Shown here piece after piece: positions 17,431 to 26,918 of a DNA stretch of 64,000 nt (positions within the stretch are counted from its first letter, which is position 1; each line of letters begins with the position of its first letter). The translations under genes were made by a program, and so were the position numbers. Source of the DNA: Xanthomonas cannabis pv. cannabis. GTDB taxonomy: Bacteria > Pseudomonadota > Gammaproteobacteria > Xanthomonadales > Xanthomonadaceae. The stretch is from positions 1 through 64,000 of the forward strand of contig NZ_JSZE01000006.1 of assembly GCF_000802365.1 (NCBI RefSeq), read 5' to 3'. The notes below the pieces were generated by a model. It worked only from the letters and a program-made list of their open reading frames with translations, was not told the origin of the DNA and made no database searches.

Positions 17431-20400
17431 TTACTTCTCCCGCCGCCAGTTCACCGAGCCCTTGGTCTCCACGGTGCTCGATTCGGCCTCGATATCGAAG
17501 CCGCGGCTGAGCAGGTATTTGAGCGTCAGCACTGAGCCGCTACCGACCATCGACACGCCATAGCCGACGTAGAGTTTCGGCGAGAGATACTTGCCGAAGC
17601 CCACCACCGAGCCGACGGTGCTGGATTCGCTCACCCCTGCTTCGTCCAGGCCGAGCTTGGCGCCGATCTGCGAGGCGATCAAGCTGCTGCCGGCCGAGAG
17701 TGCCGCCGAGGCGGCGCTGACCTGTTGGGTTTCGTCGCTGCTGGCGGTGGACAGGCCGCGGCCGAGCACCAGGTACGACAACGCTTCGGATTGCGACATG
17801 GCCGGCTCGGACCACACGTCGGCACGCGGCGATTCGGCGCGTCCGCTGACGTCGATGCCGGCGGTGACATCGCCGATCTTGCGTTCGGCGCGCAGGCTCA
17901 CACGCGGGTCGGAGACGATGTTGTTGTTCCAGGTCAGCTGGCCGCGGCTGATGGTCAGGTCCTGGCCATAGGCCTTGTAGCGGCCGCGCACATCCAGCCC
18001 GCCGTTGGCGGTCATTTCGCGGCCCGGGCGCGCGCGGATCTGCATCTGCCCGCTCAGCCCGCCCTTCAGGCCGAAGCCGCTCATGTTGACCTTGTCGCCA
18101 AGCACGATGGCCAGGTCCATATCCAGCGGCGAGGCGGGCGTTTCTTCCGGGTCCACCGGGTCCAGCACCACCACGTCTTCGGACACCGAAGTGCCGCGAT
18201 CCAGCCGCTCCAGGTCGATATCGGCTTCGGGCACGGTGACCTTGCCGCGCAGCTGCATGGTGTTGTCGGTGATGCCGAACTGCATGTCCGGATTGGCGAT
18301 GATGCGCAACTCGCTGGTGTTGTAGGCCAGCACGTTTTCGCCGCGGATATTGAGCAGCAGCGGCGTGCTGGTGCCGAACCACGACAGCCCGCCATCGATG
18401 TTGAGCGTGCCCTCGCCGGACTTGGCCGAGGCGGTGATCTTGGCCGAGCCATCCGGCAGCGCGTCGAAGCGCCCCTTGCCTTCGCTCAGGGTCAGGCCCA
18501 TCGAGGGGTACTCGGCGGTGAAATCGCTCAGCGTGGCGTCGCCGCCCAGCAGCGGTTTGTCGCGGGTGCCGCGCAGGCTCACATGGCCTTCGACCAGGCC
18601 CTTGGGCCGCACCACGTCAGCCACGACCAGCTCCAGCCAGTACAGCCGCGACATGTTGAGATACAGCTCGCCGTTGAGCGGTGCGTACGCATCCCAGCCG
18701 GTGTTGAACTTGGCATCCACAAAGCCCGCGCCCTGGAAACCGATACCGAGCTTGGCCTGGATCTGCTGCTGGGTGAAATCGGCCTGCACGCTGAACTGGT
18801 CGTAGCGCAGCAACTCGCCGCGATTGGGATTGCCGGCCACCGCGGCGTAGCGGGTTTCGCCGAGGCGAATGCCGCCTTCCGGCGAGGCGATACGCAGGCT
18901 GCCTTCCCAGGCGTTGCCGCGCGGCTTGAAACTGCCGTCCAGCGACAGCTCGCCACGCAGATAGATCTGGCGGCCTTCCTGCTTGGGCAACCACGGTTGC
19001 ACCAGCGCCAGCGGCAGTGCATCGCCATGCACCACCATGCCCTCACGTGGCCAGTTGGCGCTGGCACACAGCGCGCCGCCGGTGGCCGCGCCCAGGCAGG
19101 TATCGGACAAGGTAAATGCGGCGCCATCGGTGCTGAACTGCGCCGGCTGGCGCAGCGCCCAGGCATCGCCCTTGGCGGGGGCGATCCGCAGCGTGGCGAC
19201 CTGGCCCTGCCAACGCTCGCCATTGCGGCGCATATCGCCCTGTAAGGCGACGCTGGCCATGCTGTTGGCAATGTCGGCATCCAGGCGCAAGGCTTCCACC
19301 GCACCACGCGCCTTCACGCGCACGCTGTCCAGCACCACGCCCGCCTCGATGGCGGTGCCCTGCAAGGCCAGTTGCCCGTCGCTGCCGCGCCACGGCAGGC
19401 GGCCGCGCAGGCTGATGCTCTGCGCGCTATAGCTGTCCCAGCGCAAGCCATTGCCGGCGATGTCGGCGGTGATGTCCGGCGCATCACGCTTGCCGCTGAC
19501 CTGCAGCTGCCCACGCACCACACCGGTGGCGCCCGGCAGCACATCGTCCAGCTGCAAGGGCTGCAGCTGCGCAGCGATGTCGAGCTGGTCGCCCACCTTG
19601 CCCTTGGCGTTGATGCGGCTATTGCCCAGCGCCAGTTGCAACTCACCCTCGCCTTGTTCGCCACGCAGTGCGAACTTGCCATTGGCCGACAGCGCGCGTT
19701 GACGCAGCTGGCCGGTCAGGCTGGGGATGTCTGCAGTGGCCTCGAAGCCCGGCGAGACACCGCCGGCCGGTGCCGGCAGCTGGCGGCCCTTGGAGGCGAC
19801 TTTGCCAGAGAGATTGCCGTTCCAGCCCGGCGCGAAATAGCCCGGATCGAACTTGGCCAGCTGCGCGGTGACGTCCCACTGCAGCTCCGGCGTCCAGCCC
19901 ACCTCGCCGGTAAGATCCAGCGAACCGCCCGGCGTTTTCGCCTGCACCTGCTTGAGCTGCGCGCGTTGATCGTTGCCGCGGCTATCGAACACCAGCGCGG
20001 CCTGCTGGCCGTCGCGTTGCAGCGTGGCGCGGCCGATGGCCGCCCATGCCTTCAAGGTGCCGGCAATGCCCAGGCGCGCCTCTTGCAACTCCACCGGCAC
20101 CAGCGGTGCATCCGGGGTGGCCGGGTCCGGCGTCGGGGTGAAGCGCAGGCCGCTGGCGTTGACGGCAAAGCGGAAACTCGGATTCTGGGTATCGCGGAAA
20201 TCGGCGGTGCCGCGCAGCTGGGTGCGACCTTCGAAGGTGTCGATCACCAGCGGTTCGACGGTCAGTACCTGATCGGCCAGGCTGATATGCGACGGCTGCA
20301 GGGTGGCGCTCAACTCGCCCTGTTTGATGCTGCCCTGCAGGTCGGCGTTGCCGCCCTTGCCGGAGGCGGCCAGGTTCAATGCGATCGGCGTGGCCGGCGC

Positions 20401-21285
20401 GCTGGGCGCGCCATCGGCGGCCGGAATCAACAGCGAGGTGTCCAGCGCCTCGGTGACCGCCTTGAACGCCCAGGTCGGATCGTCGCGGCCGGTGAACACC
20501 AGGCTGGCCTGCAGCGGTGCCGGCGCGCGGCCGGCGATGGCCACTTCCATCTTGTCCAGATCGCCGCGTGCAACCAGCCCGAGGCTGGCCGGCGTACGCC
20601 CGCGCGCGGCCGGCAGCACTGCGGTGGCGGTGAGATCGGCGTGGTAATCGTCGTTGGGAAGGTAGTCGCCATGCAGGCGAAAGTCGCCCATGTCGGTGTC
20701 GACCACCAGATCGCGCGTGCGCAGTTCGCCGGTGGCCACTTCCAGGCCGCCCTGCACGGTGTGCAGCACGATCATCGGCTGCCGCAGTTGGGTGATGCGC
20801 AGGTTCTGCACATCGATCTTGTCGGCCTGGATCGCCAGCGGCACGTTGATCTGCGGCAGCGACTCCGGCCAGCTGGGCAAGGTGAACGGTTCGTCGCTCT
20901 TGCCGAGGTTCAAGGTGGCATTGCTCACCTGCACGGCGTCCAGTTGCAGCTTGCGCCCTAGCAGCGGCCGCAGATCCGGCTCCAGGTACACGCGCTCGGC
21001 GGTAAAGTGGATGTCCTGGTACTTGAAATCGACGTTGCGCAAGGTCAACGGGCCCGCTACCGGGCCTTCGACGGTGCCGTAGGTAAAGCTGGCGCCCACC
21101 GGCAGGCGCGCCACCACCTGGGCCAGCAACACATCGCGCCCGGCCACGGTCTGCAGCAACCAATAGATCGCGATCAAGGCCAGCAGCACCAGCCCGAGCA
21201 CGGTCAGGCCCGAGCCCACCCAGAAGCGGCGCCGGCGGTAGAAGCGCGCGCGGCGCGGCGCGGAGGGCGGCGTGGGTGTACTCAC
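17431..21285 (-). CDS. tamB: Translocation and assembly module subunit TamB
   Basis: The 1284-residue protein has one N-terminal membrane anchor (about residues 23-45, FWVGSGLTVLGLVLLALIAI). A very long repetitive beta-rich body follows, and then a C-terminal TamB/DUF490 domain ending in a beta-barrel-like strand set. TamB spans the periplasm and works with TamA in outer-membrane protein insertion and in phospholipid transport to the outer membrane. The size fits the family (E. coli TamB 1259). The start is GTG at 21285, sharing the sequence GTGA with the tamA stop, so translation is coupled. Frames extending further upstream would lie inside tamA. Confidence 0.93.
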   Translation of the reverse strand: MSTPTPPSAPRRARFYRRRRFWVGSGLTVLGLVLLALIAIYWLLQTVAGRDVLLAQVVARLPVGASFTYGTVEGPVAGPLTLRNVDFKYQDIHFTAERVYLEPDLRPLLGRKLQLDAVQVSNATLNLGKSDEPFTLPSWPESLPQINVPLAIQADKIDVQNLRITQLRQPMIVLHTVQGGLEVATGELRTRDLVVDTDMGDFRLHGDYLPNDDYHADLTATAVLPAARGRTPASLGLVARGDLDKMEVAIAGRAPAPLQASLVFTGRDDPTWAFKAVTEALDTSLLIPAADGAPSAPATPIALNLAASGKGGNADLQGSIKQGELSATLQPSHISLADQVLTVEPLVIDTFEGRTQLRGTADFRDTQNPSFRFAVNASGLRFTPTPDPATPDAPLVPVELQEARLGIAGTLKAWAAIGRATLQRDGQQAALVFDSRGNDQRAQLKQVQAKTPGGSLDLTGEVGWTPELQWDVTAQLAKFDPGYFAPGWNGNLSGKVASKGRQLPAPAGGVSPGFEATADIPSLTGQLRQRALSANGKFALRGEQGEGELQLALGNSRINAKGKVGDQLDIAAQLQPLQLDDVLPGATGVVRGQLQVSGKRDAPDITADIAGNGLRWDSYSAQSISLRGRLPWRGSDGQLALQGTAIEAGVVLDSVRVKARGAVEALRLDADIANSMASVALQGDMRRNGERWQGQVATLRIAPAKGDAWALRQPAQFSTDGAAFTLSDTCLGAATGGALCASANWPREGMVVHGDALPLALVQPWLPKQEGRQIYLRGELSLDGSFKPRGNAWEGSLRIASPEGGIRLGETRYAAVAGNPNRGELLRYDQFSVQADFTQQQIQAKLGIGFQGAGFVDAKFNTGWDAYAPLNGELYLNMSRLYWLELVVADVVRPKGLVEGHVSLRGTRDKPLLGGDATLSDFTAEYPSMGLTLSEGKGRFDALPDGSAKITASAKSGEGTLNIDGGLSWFGTSTPLLLNIRGENVLAYNTSELRIIANPDMQFGITDNTMQLRGKVTVPEADIDLERLDRGTSVSEDVVVLDPVDPEETPASPLDMDLAIVLGDKVNMSGFGLKGGLSGQMQIRARPGREMTANGGLDVRGRYKAYGQDLTISRGQLTWNNNIVSDPRVSLRAERKIGDVTAGIDVSGRAESPRADVWSEPAMSQSEALSYLVLGRGLSTASSDETQQVSAASAALSAGSSLIASQIGAKLGLDEAGVSESSTVGSVVGFGKYLSPKLYVGYGVSMVGSGSVLTLKYLLSRGFDIEAESSTVETKGSVNWRREK

Positions 21286-23066
21286 AGGTTGGCACCGATA
21301 TCGATATACAGTTGGAACTGCGAGTCGGGGTCGTTCAGGCCGTGCGCGATATCCACGCGCACCGGCCCCACCGGCGAGCGCCAGCGCAGGCCGAAGCCGA
21401 TACCGGTATGCCAGTCGGGCGTGTTGTCGAACGCGCTGCCGCTGTCGACGAACACCGCCCCGCCCCACGGCCCGCCCTTGAGGTAATGCTCGTACTCGGC
21501 ACTGGCGGTGACCGCATTCTTGGCACCCAGTGCGAATTCGTCCGGCTTGGGCGTGCGCGGGCCGACTTCGCGGAATGCATAGCCGCGGATGCTGTTGGCG
21601 CCGCCGGCAAAGAAGCGCAGGCTCGGCGGCATGGCGACCAGGTCGCTGGTCCAGGTGGTGCCGCCTTCGCCGCGCAGGATCACCCGCCCGTTGTCGCCGG
21701 CGCCCAGGAACCAGCGCAGCTGCCCATACAGCTGGCCGAAGTTGGTGTCCGAGCCCGCCCCCTCGGCGCCGCCACGGATGAACATTTGCGCCGACACGCC
21801 ACTGCGCGGAAACAGGCGGTCGTCGACATTGACGTAGTTGGCCTGCAACTGCGGATAGATCAGGGTGGAGGTTTCGTATACAGCCCCTTCGAAGTCGTTG
21901 CCGCTGCTGAAGCGCCAGCGCTCGCGCAAGGCGTTGATGGACGCGATCGCGCTCCAGCGCTCGTTGATCTGGCCACTGCGGCTGCCGGTGAGCTTGACAT
22001 TGCGCAGGTCGATGTACTCGGTCTGCTCGTCATACAACCGCGCCGAGGCCGTATACCAGCCGTCCAGCCAGCGGAACGCGGGGACCCGGTAGCTGGTGGT
22101 CAGGCTCTTGCGGTTCTGCGCGTAGTCCAGCTGCGTGTCCATCTTGTGGCCGCGCGAGTTGACGTAACGCCGCTCCACGCCGCCGCGCACACCGGCGCCG
22201 CTCTCGCTGCCGTAGCTCAGGCCGGAGGTGTAGATGGTGCGCTTGGCGCGGGTGAGCTTGACGTCCACCGGCACGCGGCCATCGGCATCGGCCTCCTCGG
22301 GCTTGGGCTGGATATCGATGCTGCTGAAGTAATCCAGCTTGGTCAGCGACTCGCGCAGCCGGTCCAGCTTGCCCTCGTGGTAGTAGCTGCCCTCGTCCCA
22401 GTACACCAGCGGGTCGAACAGCCCGTCGCGGAAGTAGTCGTAGTCGAAGCGCACCTTGCCCATGTCGTAGCGGCGGCCGCTGTCCCAGTTCAGATCGATG
22501 TCGGCAGCGTGTTCGGCGCGCGTCACCGCCACCCGGCGCTGGGTGAAATCGGCATCGAAATAGCCACGCTCGGCCAGGCGCCGGGTGATGCGCACCTTGC
22601 TGGCCTCATATTGCGGATGACTGAAAACCTGGCCTTCGCGCGGCTCGAACTGCTTGAGGTCTTGCCCCAGGTAGCGGTCCTGCTCGGCCCAGCCGGTGAT
22701 GGAGATATGCGAGGTGCGCACCCGCACCGGCTCGCCACGGTCCACCGTGATCACCACCGTGACCCGGTCGCCGTTGCGCGGCGCCGCCAGCTCGATGGTC
22801 GGCGAGTAGTAGCCGAACGGCTCCAGCGCCTCGCGCGTCTGTCGCTCGGCCTGGGCCAGCAGATATTCCAAGCGCGACTCGCCCTGCTCCTTGCCCACGG
22901 CCTCATACAGAGACAGGGAGACCTCGATGTTCTCGATCATCTCGGCATCGTCGCCGTCGTCCAACCCCTTGATCTCGATCTTGTCGATGGTTGCCCGCGC
23001 CAGGGCCGGTCCAGCCAGGACGCACAGCAGCAGAAGAACGGGTCGAACCCGGAAGATGAATCGCAT
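21282..23066 (-). CDS. tamA: Translocation and assembly module subunit TamA (Omp85 family)
   Basis: The 594-residue outer-membrane protein has a signal peptide (MRFIFRVRPVLLLLCVLAGPALA). Periplasmic POTRA-type repeats cover about residues 25-260, and a 16-strand Omp85 barrel ends in a terminal strand FQLYIDIGANL. A typical Omp85 loop segment GGANSIRGYAFREVGP is present. With TamB it assists insertion of selected outer-membrane proteins. The ATG at 23066 is chosen because it begins the signal peptide; a longer in-frame extension has no secretory character. tamB follows with a 4-base overlap. Confidence 0.93.
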   Translation of the reverse strand: MRFIFRVRPVLLLLCVLAGPALARATIDKIEIKGLDDGDDAEMIENIEVSLSLYEAVGKEQGESRLEYLLAQAERQTREALEPFGYYSPTIELAAPRNGDRVTVVITVDRGEPVRVRTSHISITGWAEQDRYLGQDLKQFEPREGQVFSHPQYEASKVRITRRLAERGYFDADFTQRRVAVTRAEHAADIDLNWDSGRRYDMGKVRFDYDYFRDGLFDPLVYWDEGSYYHEGKLDRLRESLTKLDYFSSIDIQPKPEEADADGRVPVDVKLTRAKRTIYTSGLSYGSESGAGVRGGVERRYVNSRGHKMDTQLDYAQNRKSLTTSYRVPAFRWLDGWYTASARLYDEQTEYIDLRNVKLTGSRSGQINERWSAIASINALRERWRFSSGNDFEGAVYETSTLIYPQLQANYVNVDDRLFPRSGVSAQMFIRGGAEGAGSDTNFGQLYGQLRWFLGAGDNGRVILRGEGGTTWTSDLVAMPPSLRFFAGGANSIRGYAFREVGPRTPKPDEFALGAKNAVTASAEYEHYLKGGPWGGAVFVDSGSAFDNTPDWHTGIGFGLRWRSPVGPVRVDIAHGLNDPDSQFQLYIDIGANL

Positions 23067-23411
23067 CGGCGCAGGATACCGGCAGGACCGCGAAGGTCTG
23101 TTAATGGGACGTCTAGGGGTCGAGAGTGCCATGTCGTCTGTCACGTGCGCATGCACACGCCTGCATAGGAGGCTCGCCGGATGAGAGGACAGCGCCGTAG
23201 GCTTCCCGGGAATCGGCGGAGATAGCACCCGCGTACCGTCAGCCCGCACATGGCGCAGTAGTGTGGCGTTGTCCCTTCTCCGCGGGTAAAGCGTCTGTGC
23301 CACGGGGTCGCACTACGGCAGCAACGCTGCAGCGCACCACTGATGATCGGTCAGGCGCTGTCGTCCCCAGCCGGCGCGTGACGGCAGCGGCACCGTCACG
23401 CGCATTCCCCG
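23067..23411. other. Spacer between glyS and tamA
   Basis: No gene or clear site is supported. It must carry the tamAB promoter and the 3' end of the glyQS transcript. Short overlapping frames in both directions have no protein character. Confidence 0.4.
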
Positions 23412-25607
23412 TCAGCTGGACAAGTGCTCGATTGCGGCAACGCTGCCGAGACGGTCGCCGAGCTTCTTGAGCAGGGCCAGGCGGTTGGCGCGCAGTTGCG
23501 GGTCTTCGGCATTGACCATCACGCCGTCGAAGAAGGCGTCCACCTGCGGGCGCAGGCGGGCCAGGCGGGCGAGCACCGCGACGTAGTCGTGGCGATGCAG
23601 CGCGTCGCCGGTGTCGCCTATCGCCGCTTCCACGGCTTCGGCCAGCGCTTCTTCGGCCGGTTCACGTAGCAGGCTGGTGTCGATGTCGCCGGGAATCTCG
23701 CCCTCGACCTTGCGCAGGATGTTGCGAATGCGCTTGTTGGCGGCGGCCAGGGCTTCGGCTTCGGGCAAGGTGGCGAAGATGCCGATGGCATCGATGCGGC
23801 GGTCGAAGTCGTAGAGGGAGCCGTGGGTCGCGCCCAGGTGCGCTCCTACGCTGGCCGGTGTAGGAGCGCCCTCGGACGCGACCGAGAACAAGCCAGCGAC
23901 TGCATTGAAATGCGTTGCGGGCACGCCTTTGTCCGCGTAGTAGCCGCGTAGGCGGTCGAGGATGAAGTCGAAGATTTCCCCCGCAAGCTGCGCGTGCTGC
24001 GTCGAGTCGATGTCAGCAATCGTTGCTTCGTTCGACAGCGTCGCTTTCTTGATCAGGCGATCCCATGGCAACAATTTGGAAGCAGTCACCAAAGTCGCCT
24101 TCAGATCCAACTCAAACCCACTCTCAATCACCGTCCGCGCCAACCCCAACGCATTACGCCGCAGCGCAAACGGGTCCTTGTTGCCGGTCGGCTTCAGACC
24201 CGCCGCAAAGCCACCAGCCAAGGTATCCAGACGCTCGGCGATTGCCAGCACTTTGCCCAACGGCGACAGTGCGATGTCGTCGCCGGCAAAACGCGGCTGG
24301 TAGGCCTCGTCGATAGCCAGCGAAATCTCGCTGGGCTCACCAGCGGCCTTGGCGTAATGGCGGCCGGCGATGCCCTGCAATTCCGGAAATTCGTTGACCA
24401 TGCGCGACTGCAGGTCGTTCTTGGCCAGTTGCGCGGCACGCTGCGCCTGCACCGGATCGGCGCCCACTTGCGGCGCGATCGCCTCGGCCAGCGCCGCCAC
24501 ACGCGCGACCTTGTCGGCCACGCTGCCGAGCTTGGCCTGATACGTGACAGTGGCCAGGCCTGCGCCCATCGCTTCGAGGCCCTGCTTGAGGTCTTCGTCG
24601 AAGAAGAACTTGGCGTCGGCAAAGCGCGGGCGGATCACGCGCTCGTAGCCCTTGGCCACTTCGGCAACGTCCCTGGATTCGATATTGGCGATGCCGATGA
24701 ACTGCTCGGTCAACTTGCCACCGTCATCCAGCACGGGGAAGAACTTCTGGTTGATCTCCATGGTCTCGATCAGCGCTTCCTGCGGCACCGCCAGGAAATC
24801 GCGCTCGAAACTGCACAGCACCGCCGACGGCCATTCGACCAGGTTGACCACCTGCTCCAGGTTGTCGTCGCTGATGCGCGCACTGCCACCGGCCTTCCTG
24901 GCGGCCGCTTCCACCTCTTCAACGATGCGGGAGCGGCGCGCGTCGGCGTCCACCAGCACATGCGCCGCACGTAGCGCGTCGATGTAGTCGCCCGGCGCGG
25001 CCAACGACACCGCGCCTTCATGCATGAAGCGGTGCCCGCGCGTCACGCGATCGCCGCGCACACCCAGCAATTCGGCCGGAATTACCTCGTTACCGAACAA
25101 CAGCACCAGCCACTGCACCGGCCGCGCGAAGGCGTAGTCGTGCGCGCCCCAGCGCATCGGCTTGGGGATCGGCATGGCAGCGATGGCTTCGCGCAGGATG
25201 TCGGGCAACAGGTCGGCAGTGCGCGCCCCCGGCGTCACTGCGCGATGCACGAAACGCTCGCCCTTGGCATCGCTGGTGCGTTCCAGCGCGGTCCAGTCGA
25301 TGCCGGCTTTTGCCGCAAATCCAGCCAGCGCCTTGGTCGGTTGGCCTTCGGCATCCAGCGCGATAGTGAGATACGGCCCAAGCACTTCGGAGCGCTGCTC
25401 CGGCTGCTCAGTGGCAACCCCCGGCAGCAGCACCGCCAGCCGGCGCGGGGTGGACAGCGGCTTGGCATCGCCACGGGTGACCGCAAAGCCGCGCTTTTCC
25501 AGCCCGGCCAGCACACCGTCGAAGAAAGCCTGCGCCAGGCCCGGCAGCGCCTTGACCGGCAGCTCTTCGGTGCCCAGTTCGATCAGCAGGGGAAGTTGTT
25601 CGCTCAT
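23412..25607 (-). CDS. glyS: Glycine-tRNA ligase beta subunit
   Basis: The 731-residue beta chain of the bacterial (alpha-beta)2 glycyl-tRNA synthetase binds tRNA-Gly and is needed for charging by GlyQ. Typical segments are [20 protein letters not shown] at the start, [13 protein letters not shown] in the middle and a C-terminal anticodon-binding region ([19 protein letters not shown]). It is about 40 residues longer than the E. coli chain (689). The excess includes residues of about 575-595 ([20 protein letters not shown]), which are encoded by an intergenic-type palindromic repeat. Sequence before ([11 protein letters not shown]) and after ([13 protein letters not shown]) is normal for the family. 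The ATG at 25607 begins the conserved N-terminus. Confidence 0.93.
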   Translation of the reverse strand: MSEQLPLLIELGTEELPVKALPGLAQAFFDGVLAGLEKRGFAVTRGDAKPLSTPRRLAVLLPGVATEQPEQRSEVLGPYLTIALDAEGQPTKALAGFAAKAGIDWTALERTSDAKGERFVHRAVTPGARTADLLPDILREAIAAMPIPKPMRWGAHDYAFARPVQWLVLLFGNEVIPAELLGVRGDRVTRGHRFMHEGAVSLAAPGDYIDALRAAHVLVDADARRSRIVEEVEAAARKAGGSARISDDNLEQVVNLVEWPSAVLCSFERDFLAVPQEALIETMEINQKFFPVLDDGGKLTEQFIGIANIESRDVAEVAKGYERVIRPRFADAKFFFDEDLKQGLEAMGAGLATVTYQAKLGSVADKVARVAALAEAIAPQVGADPVQAQRAAQLAKNDLQSRMVNEFPELQGIAGRHYAKAAGEPSEISLAIDEAYQPRFAGDDIALSPLGKVLAIAERLDTLAGGFAAGLKPTGNKDPFALRRNALGLARTVIESGFELDLKATLVTASKLLPWDRLIKKATLSNEATIADIDSTQHAQLAGEIFDFILDRLRGYYADKGVPATHFNAVAGLFSVASEGAPTPASVGAHLGATHGSLYDFDRRIDAIGIFATLPEAEALAAANKRIRNILRKVEGEIPGDIDTSLLREPAEEALAEAVEAAIGDTGDALHRHDYVAVLARLARLRPQVDAFFDGVMVNAEDPQLRANRLALLKKLGDRLGSVAAIEHLSS
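23826..23883. repeat. Palindromic repeat embedded in the glyS coding sequence
   Basis: The arms GTCGCGCCCAGGTGCGCTCC plus TAC and GTAGGAGCGCCCTCGGACGC plus GAC flank a 10-base centre. These are the same arm sequences as in the intergenic elements at 4124-4193 and 31075-31143. Here the GTAGGAGCGC ends face inward instead of outward. It keeps the glyS frame open. Confidence 0.85.
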
Positions 25608-25627
25608 GTCAGGTGGACCTTTACGTG

Positions 25628-25917
25628 TTCCTTTCTCCCGTCGGGAGAAGGTGCCCCGAAGGGGCGGATGAGGGGACGGGCGAAGCTCTGTGGAGTTTGG
25701 GTACATGAGGGCTACGCCCCGTACCCTCACCCCAACCCCTCTCCCGCAGGAGAGGGGCTTTAGTCCCTTCTCCCGTCGGGACATTGTCCCCCTTCATGGG
25801 GGAGAAGGTGCCCCGCAGGGGCGGATGAGGGTACGGGCGAAGCCTTGGGAGTTTGAGTGCATGAGGGCTGCGCCCCGTACCCTCACCCCAACCCCTCTCC
25901 CGGTGGGAGAGGGGCTC
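25628..25917. repeat. Two-copy palindromic repeat between glyQ and glyS
   Basis: A unit of about 135-150 bases occurs twice (about 25630-25763 and 25767-25917). Each holds a TCCCGTCGGGA hairpin, GGGGCGGATGAGGG, a variable centre, and GCCCCGTACCCTCACCCCAA followed by CCCTCTCCC. The two ends of each unit can pair, so each could fold as one long stem. This separates glyQ from glyS by 313 bases where many bacteria have them nearly adjacent. No gene is present. Confidence 0.88.
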
Positions 25918-25920
25918 TCG

Positions 25921-26829
25921 TTACTTCTTCACCCCGGGGAACCCCAGCTTCTCGCGCTGCGCGTAATACGCCTGCGCCACGCCTTGCGCCAGCGCGCGCA
26001 CGCGCAGGATGTAGCGCTGGCGCTCGGTGACGCTGATCGCGCGGCGTGCATCCAGCAGGTTGAACGCGTGGCTGGCCTTGGTCACCTGCTCATACGCCGG
26101 CAACGGCAGGCCGACCTCGACCAGGTGCCTGGCCTCGGCTTCGCAGGCATCGAAACGGTGAAACAGCTCGGCCACATTGGCGTGCTCGAAGTTGTAGGTG
26201 CTCTGCTCCACCTCGTTCTGGTGATACACATCGCCATACGTCACCGCCGCGCCGTCCGGGCCGTAGGTCCACACCAGGTCGTAGACGTTGTCGCAGCTCT
26301 GCAGATACATGCACAACCGTTCCAGCCCGTAGGTGATCTCGCCCAGCACCGGCTTGCACTCCAGCCCGCCAGCCTGCTGAAAGTAGGTGAACTGGGTCAC
26401 CTCCATGCCGTTGAGCCAGACTTCCCAGCCCAGGCCCCAGGCACCGAGCGTAGGCGATTCCCAGTTGTCTTCGACAAAGCGCAGGTCGTGCACCAGCGGG
26501 TCGATGCCCAGCGCCTTGAGCGAGCCCAGGTACAGGTCCTGGATGTTGTCCGGGTTGGGCTTCATCGCCACCTGGTACTGGTAATAGCGCTGCAGGCGGT
26601 TGGGATTCTCGCCGTAGCGGCCATCGGTGGGACGGCGCGAAGGCTGCACATACGCCGCATTCCACGGCTCCGGTCCCAGCGCGCGCAGGAACGTGGCCGG
26701 GTGGAACGTGCCCGCGCCCACTTCCAGGTCCAGCGGCTGGATCAGCACGCAGCCCTGGTCGGCCCAGTACTGGTTGAGGGTCTGGATCAGGCCCTGGAAC
26801 GTGATTGGAACGCGGGGGGAATCGGACAT
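25921..26829 (-). CDS. glyQ: Glycine-tRNA ligase alpha subunit
   Basis: The 302-residue catalytic alpha chain (E. coli 303) forms glycyl-adenylate and charges tRNA-Gly together with GlyS. The sequence is highly conserved throughout: [19 protein letters not shown], then [40 protein letters not shown], and [18 protein letters not shown]-type segments. The ATG at 26829 precedes the conserved N-terminus; an upstream frame extension overlaps the divergent promoter region. It is upstream of glyS on the same strand. Confidence 0.96.
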   Translation of the reverse strand: MSDSPRVPITFQGLIQTLNQYWADQGCVLIQPLDLEVGAGTFHPATFLRALGPEPWNAAYVQPSRRPTDGRYGENPNRLQRYYQYQVAMKPNPDNIQDLYLGSLKALGIDPLVHDLRFVEDNWESPTLGAWGLGWEVWLNGMEVTQFTYFQQAGGLECKPVLGEITYGLERLCMYLQSCDNVYDLVWTYGPDGAAVTYGDVYHQNEVEQSTYNFEHANVAELFHRFDACEAEARHLVEVGLPLPAYEQVTKASHAFNLLDARRAISVTERQRYILRVRALAQGVAQAYYAQREKLGFPGVKK

Positions 26830-26918
26830 GCAGCAAGGGCCGTGCGAAAGGGGTGCGCTAGTATACCGGCCCACCCGCAGCGCTTCGCCGCGGGCGATCG
26901 CGGCAGGGGAAAACCAGC

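Noticed and set aside
21276-23168. 630-residue rightward frame antisense to tamA
   Set aside because: Shadow of the tamA codons; no conserved domain is visible.
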